Source of the DNA: Lysobacter_F sp035645555
GTDB lineage: Bacteria; Pseudomonadota; Gammaproteobacteria; Xanthomonadales; Xanthomonadaceae
Assembly (NCBI GenBank): GCA_035645555.1
Contig: DASQMI010000056.1
Span: forward strand, 1-25,744
Direction of reading: 5' to 3'
DNA: 25,744 bases
Shown here: positions 23,732 through 25,744 of the stretch, one piece after another
How the letters are laid out: the number at the start of each line of letters is the position of its first letter
Numbering within the stretch: position 1 is the first letter of the stretch
Translations under genes and position numbers: made by a program
The notes under the pieces: model-generated
Databases searched by the model: none
Told to the model about the DNA's origin: nothing
The model's input: the letters and a program-made list of their open reading frames with translations, nothing else

Positions 23732-25129
23732 TCAGGCCACCTGCGGCTCGCGGCCGCCGAGCCGGTACCAGTCGACCCGGCGCGTGACCGTCATGATCGC
23801 GGCAAGCACCACGAACAGCAGCCCGGAGCCGAGCAGCAGCGCGTTGTCCTCCGACAGCAGCAGCCCGTACAGCGCGGCGTACAGCGTGGCGAGCATCGCC
23901 GCGAAGCCGGCGCCGCGCAGCGCGCTGCGCAGCACCGCGGCCAGGTAGAAGCCGATCAGCCCGATGCAGGCGACGCTGGCGACCAGGTAGGCCCAGCCGA
24001 ACGCGATGTGCTCGCTCAGGCTCACCAGCAGCAGGAAGAAGATCGCGATCGCCAGCCCGACCAGCGCGTACTGGATCGGGTGCACCGGCAGTTGCTTGAT
24101 CAGTTCGAACAGGAAGAAGCCGACGAAGGTCAGCAGCACGAACAACACGCCGTACTTGATGGCGCGATCGGCCTGCGAATAGGCGTTGACCGGATCGACC
24201 AGCGACACCGTCACCGGATCGAGCGCGCAGCGCTCCGCCACGTCCGGGGCGTGTCCCGCGGCCTGCTCGCGCTGCATGCAATCCGTGCCCGGCAGCGTGG
24301 TGCCCTGCAGGAACTGGCTCTGCGCGCCGCTCGCCACCGCGGCGATCTGCCACTGCGCGCGGAAACCGCCCGCGTCGATCCGGCGCTCGCGCGGCAGGAA
24401 GCTGCCGCCGAAGCGCGGATGCGGCCAGCGCGCGCCGATCGCGAACATATTGGTCTTGCCCAGCGGCACCAGCGCCAGCGACTCGGTGCCCCCTAACGTG
24501 AACGCGAGCGCGGTGTCGAGCCGCAGCCGCTGACCGGGCTGCGGCACCGGCAGCCGCGCATGCACACCCGGCGCGGCGCGCGCGCCGAAGCCCTCCTGCA
24601 GGTCGGCGGCGATGCCGTCGATGCGCAGACGCGGCATCGCGACCAGCCCGCGGACGTCCGCTACCCCGTAGCTCAGCCACGGCTCGCCGAGCGTGCGCGG
24701 GCTGGTTGGATCGTCGTCGTGCGGGATCGCCGCATCGAACCGCGCGCGCGCCTCGGCCTGCCATTCGTACACCCGCACTTCGTGCAGGCCGAGCCGGCGC
24801 ACGCTCGGCCGCAATGTACCGCCGACCTCGAGCGTGGCGGGGAAGAACGTCCACTGGCCCTCGACGTCGCGCTCGACCTCGCGCACCACGCCGTCCTCGC
24901 CCTTCTCGCGGACCCGCACGCGGTCGCTGTACGGCACCACCAGCACCGGACCGGCGAACGCCTGCGCGCCGGCGTAGCTGCGCGCGATCTCCGCGACCGC
25001 GCGCTGGCGGTACTGCTGGCGCTCCTCGATCACCCCGCCGATCATCGCCAGCGGAATCAGGATGACCAGGGTCATCACCACGACCAGCCCGCCCTTCAGC
25101 CAGAAGCGGATCGATTCTCCGAGTCTCAT
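23732..25129 (-). CDS. creD: Inner membrane protein CreD
   Basis: A 465-residue inner-membrane protein of the CreD family (E. coli 450), the main target of the CreBC two-component system and linked to envelope integrity and beta-lactam response in several gammaproteobacteria. MRLGESIRFWLKGGLVVVMTLVILIPLAMIGG gives one N-terminal membrane helix (about 13-32). Then comes a large periplasmic domain (about 35-325). About five or six membrane helices fill residues 335-455 (YGVLFVLLTFVGFFLFEL, ALVGLAIAIFFLLLVSLSEHIAFGWAYL and others). The ATG at 25129 has a near-perfect AAGGAGGT six bases upstream. It ends 37 bases from the converging ppx, with no obvious terminator between them. A perfect cre-tag lies upstream. 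Its biochemical function is unknown. Confidence 0.93.
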   Translation of the reverse strand: MRLGESIRFWLKGGLVVVMTLVILIPLAMIGGVIEERQQYRQRAVAEIARSYAGAQAFAGPVLVVPYSDRVRVREKGEDGVVREVERDVEGQWTFFPATLEVGGTLRPSVRRLGLHEVRVYEWQAEARARFDAAIPHDDDPTSPRTLGEPWLSYGVADVRGLVAMPRLRIDGIAADLQEGFGARAAPGVHARLPVPQPGQRLRLDTALAFTLGGTESLALVPLGKTNMFAIGARWPHPRFGGSFLPRERRIDAGGFRAQWQIAAVASGAQSQFLQGTTLPGTDCMQREQAAGHAPDVAERCALDPVTVSLVDPVNAYSQADRAIKYGVLFVLLTFVGFFLFELIKQLPVHPIQYALVGLAIAIFFLLLVSLSEHIAFGWAYLVASVACIGLIGFYLAAVLRSALRGAGFAAMLATLYAALYGLLLSEDNALLLGSGLLFVVLAAIMTVTRRVDWYRLGGREPQVA

Positions 25130-25195
25130 CGCGACCTCCTTCGCATGGATGGCGCGCAGCGTGCGCGCGGCCTGCGGGGCGGCGATGGCGGCCCG

Positions 25196-25211
25196 GTGAA
25201 GCGAGGGTGAA
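25196..25211 (-). promoter_or_regulatory. cre-tag (CreB-binding site) upstream of creD
   Basis: On the minus strand the sequence reads TTCAC, CCTCGC, TTCAC, an exact match to the cre/blr-tag TTCAC-N6-TTCAC bound by CreB/BlrA. It lies immediately after the creC stop codon and 67 bases upstream of the creD ATG. No convincing -10 is visible downstream. Confidence 0.75.
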
Positions 25212-25212
25212 G

Positions 25213-25744
25213 TCAGCCGGCGAGCGTGAGCCGCGCCAGCGCGCCGCCGCCCTCGCGGTTGCGCAGTTCGGCACGGCCGCCGTGCAGCGCGGCCACTTCG
25301 GCGACGAACGGCAGCCCGAGTCCGCTGCTGCGGCTGCCGCCGTCCGGGCGCGGCAGCGAATAGAAGCGTTCGAACACCCGCGGCAACGCGTAGTCGGGCA
25401 CGCCGGGGCCGCGGTCGCCGACCTCGACCCACTGCCCCCCGGTGTCCGCACCGACCCGCAGCTCCACCGTGCTGCCGGCCGGCGCGAAATCGGCCGCGTT
25501 GTCGAGCAGGTTGGCGATCGCCTGGCGCAGGAGCACGGGATCCCCGGACAGCGCGGGCAGCTCGACGGCCGCGTCGATGCGCAGCGTCAGTCCGCGCGCT
25601 TCCAGCCGCGTCGCCGCCTGCCGCGCGGCCTCCTCTGCAACCTCAGCTAGTCGCACCGGCTCGGTGCGCTCCAGCCGCTGGCGGTGCTCGACGTTGGCGA
25701 GCGCCAGCAGCTTGTCGATGGTCTGCGCCATCCGCTCGCTCTGC
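25213..25744 (-). CDS. creC: Sensor histidine kinase, CreC-like (N-terminus beyond window edge)
   Basis: Only the C-terminal 177 residues are visible; the gene enters from the right edge, so sensor, membrane and H-box parts are not seen. The visible part starts QSERMAQTIDKLLALANVE, the second helix of the dimerisation domain. It continues through the ATPase domain: N box NLLDNAADFAP, G1 GDRGPGVP, F box RVFERFYSLPRPDG, and G2 SSGLGLPFVAEVAALHGG. The name CreC rests on the downstream creD and the cre-tag between them; sequence alone would only say histidine kinase. creB is expected to the right. In E. coli CreC (once PhoM) can also phosphorylate PhoB, which is notable next to phoBR. Confidence 0.85.
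   Translation of the reverse strand, partial: QSERMAQTIDKLLALANVEHRQRLERTEPVRLAEVAEEAARQAATRLEARGLTLRIDAAVELPALSGDPVLLRQAIANLLDNAADFAPAGSTVELRVGADTGGQWVEVGDRGPGVPDYALPRVFERFYSLPRPDGGSRSSGLGLPFVAEVAALHGGRAELRNREGGGALARLTLAG

Overview
This window is a stretch of ordinary core chromosome from a high-GC (roughly 70% by eye) gammaproteobacterium. The gene order and protein sequences point to the Xanthomonadaceae/Lysobacteraceae (Lysobacter, Luteimonas, Xanthomonas, Stenotrophomonas and relatives). I cannot name the genus from sequence alone. I see no transposase, integrase, phage gene, CRISPR array, toxin-antitoxin pair or anomalous-composition island. No gene-free stretch exceeds 300 bases; the longest gaps are about 200 to 225 bases and are described as promoters, leaders and hairpins.

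Left end (1-3541): a truncated YafS-like methyltransferase gene runs leftward off the edge. Divergent from it are gloB (glyoxalase II) and mltD (lytic transglycosylase with LysM), which overlap by ATGA, followed by fabI (enoyl-ACP reductase). A bidirectional terminator separates fabI from the converging ppiD gene.

Protein quality-control block (3555-12525, all minus strand): transcription runs tig -> clpP -> clpX -> lon -> hupB -> tRNA-Val -> tRNA-Asp -> ppiD. This is the conserved trigger factor/ClpXP/Lon/HU/PpiD neighbourhood. I find sigma-32-like (heat-shock) promoter candidates in front of lon and clpP, a sigma-70 promoter with a long hairpin leader for hupB, a separate promoter and terminator for tRNA-Asp, and a leader with competing inverted repeats in front of ppiD.

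tRNA cluster (12729-13378, minus strand): Pro(TGG), Arg(TCT), His(GTG) and Lys(CTT) are driven by a strong sigma-70 promoter and end at a terminator. Leu(TAG) follows with its own candidate promoter next to that terminator. Every tRNA here has an encoded CCA.

Metabolic and redox block (13441-16118): a Bax-inhibitor-1/YccA membrane protein on the plus strand, then a bidirectional terminator. On the minus strand there is a likely grxC -> AhpD-like -> NAD-type isocitrate dehydrogenase series.

Phosphate and polyphosphate block (16308-23694, plus strand): a BepA-like periplasmic M48 metalloprotease with TPR repeats, then phoB-phoR-ppk1-ppx. phoB is preceded by a good Pho box with a -10 element at the expected distance. 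Converging on ppx are creD and the C-terminal part of a creC-type kinase gene (minus strand, truncated by the right edge). A perfect cre-tag (TTCAC-N6-TTCAC) lies between creC and creD, so CreB probably controls creD directly.

The window contains no obviously new system. The most useful observations are regulatory: the cre-tag, the Pho box, the two heat-shock promoter candidates, the structured leaders of hupB and ppiD, and a small in-frame heptad duplication in PpiD.
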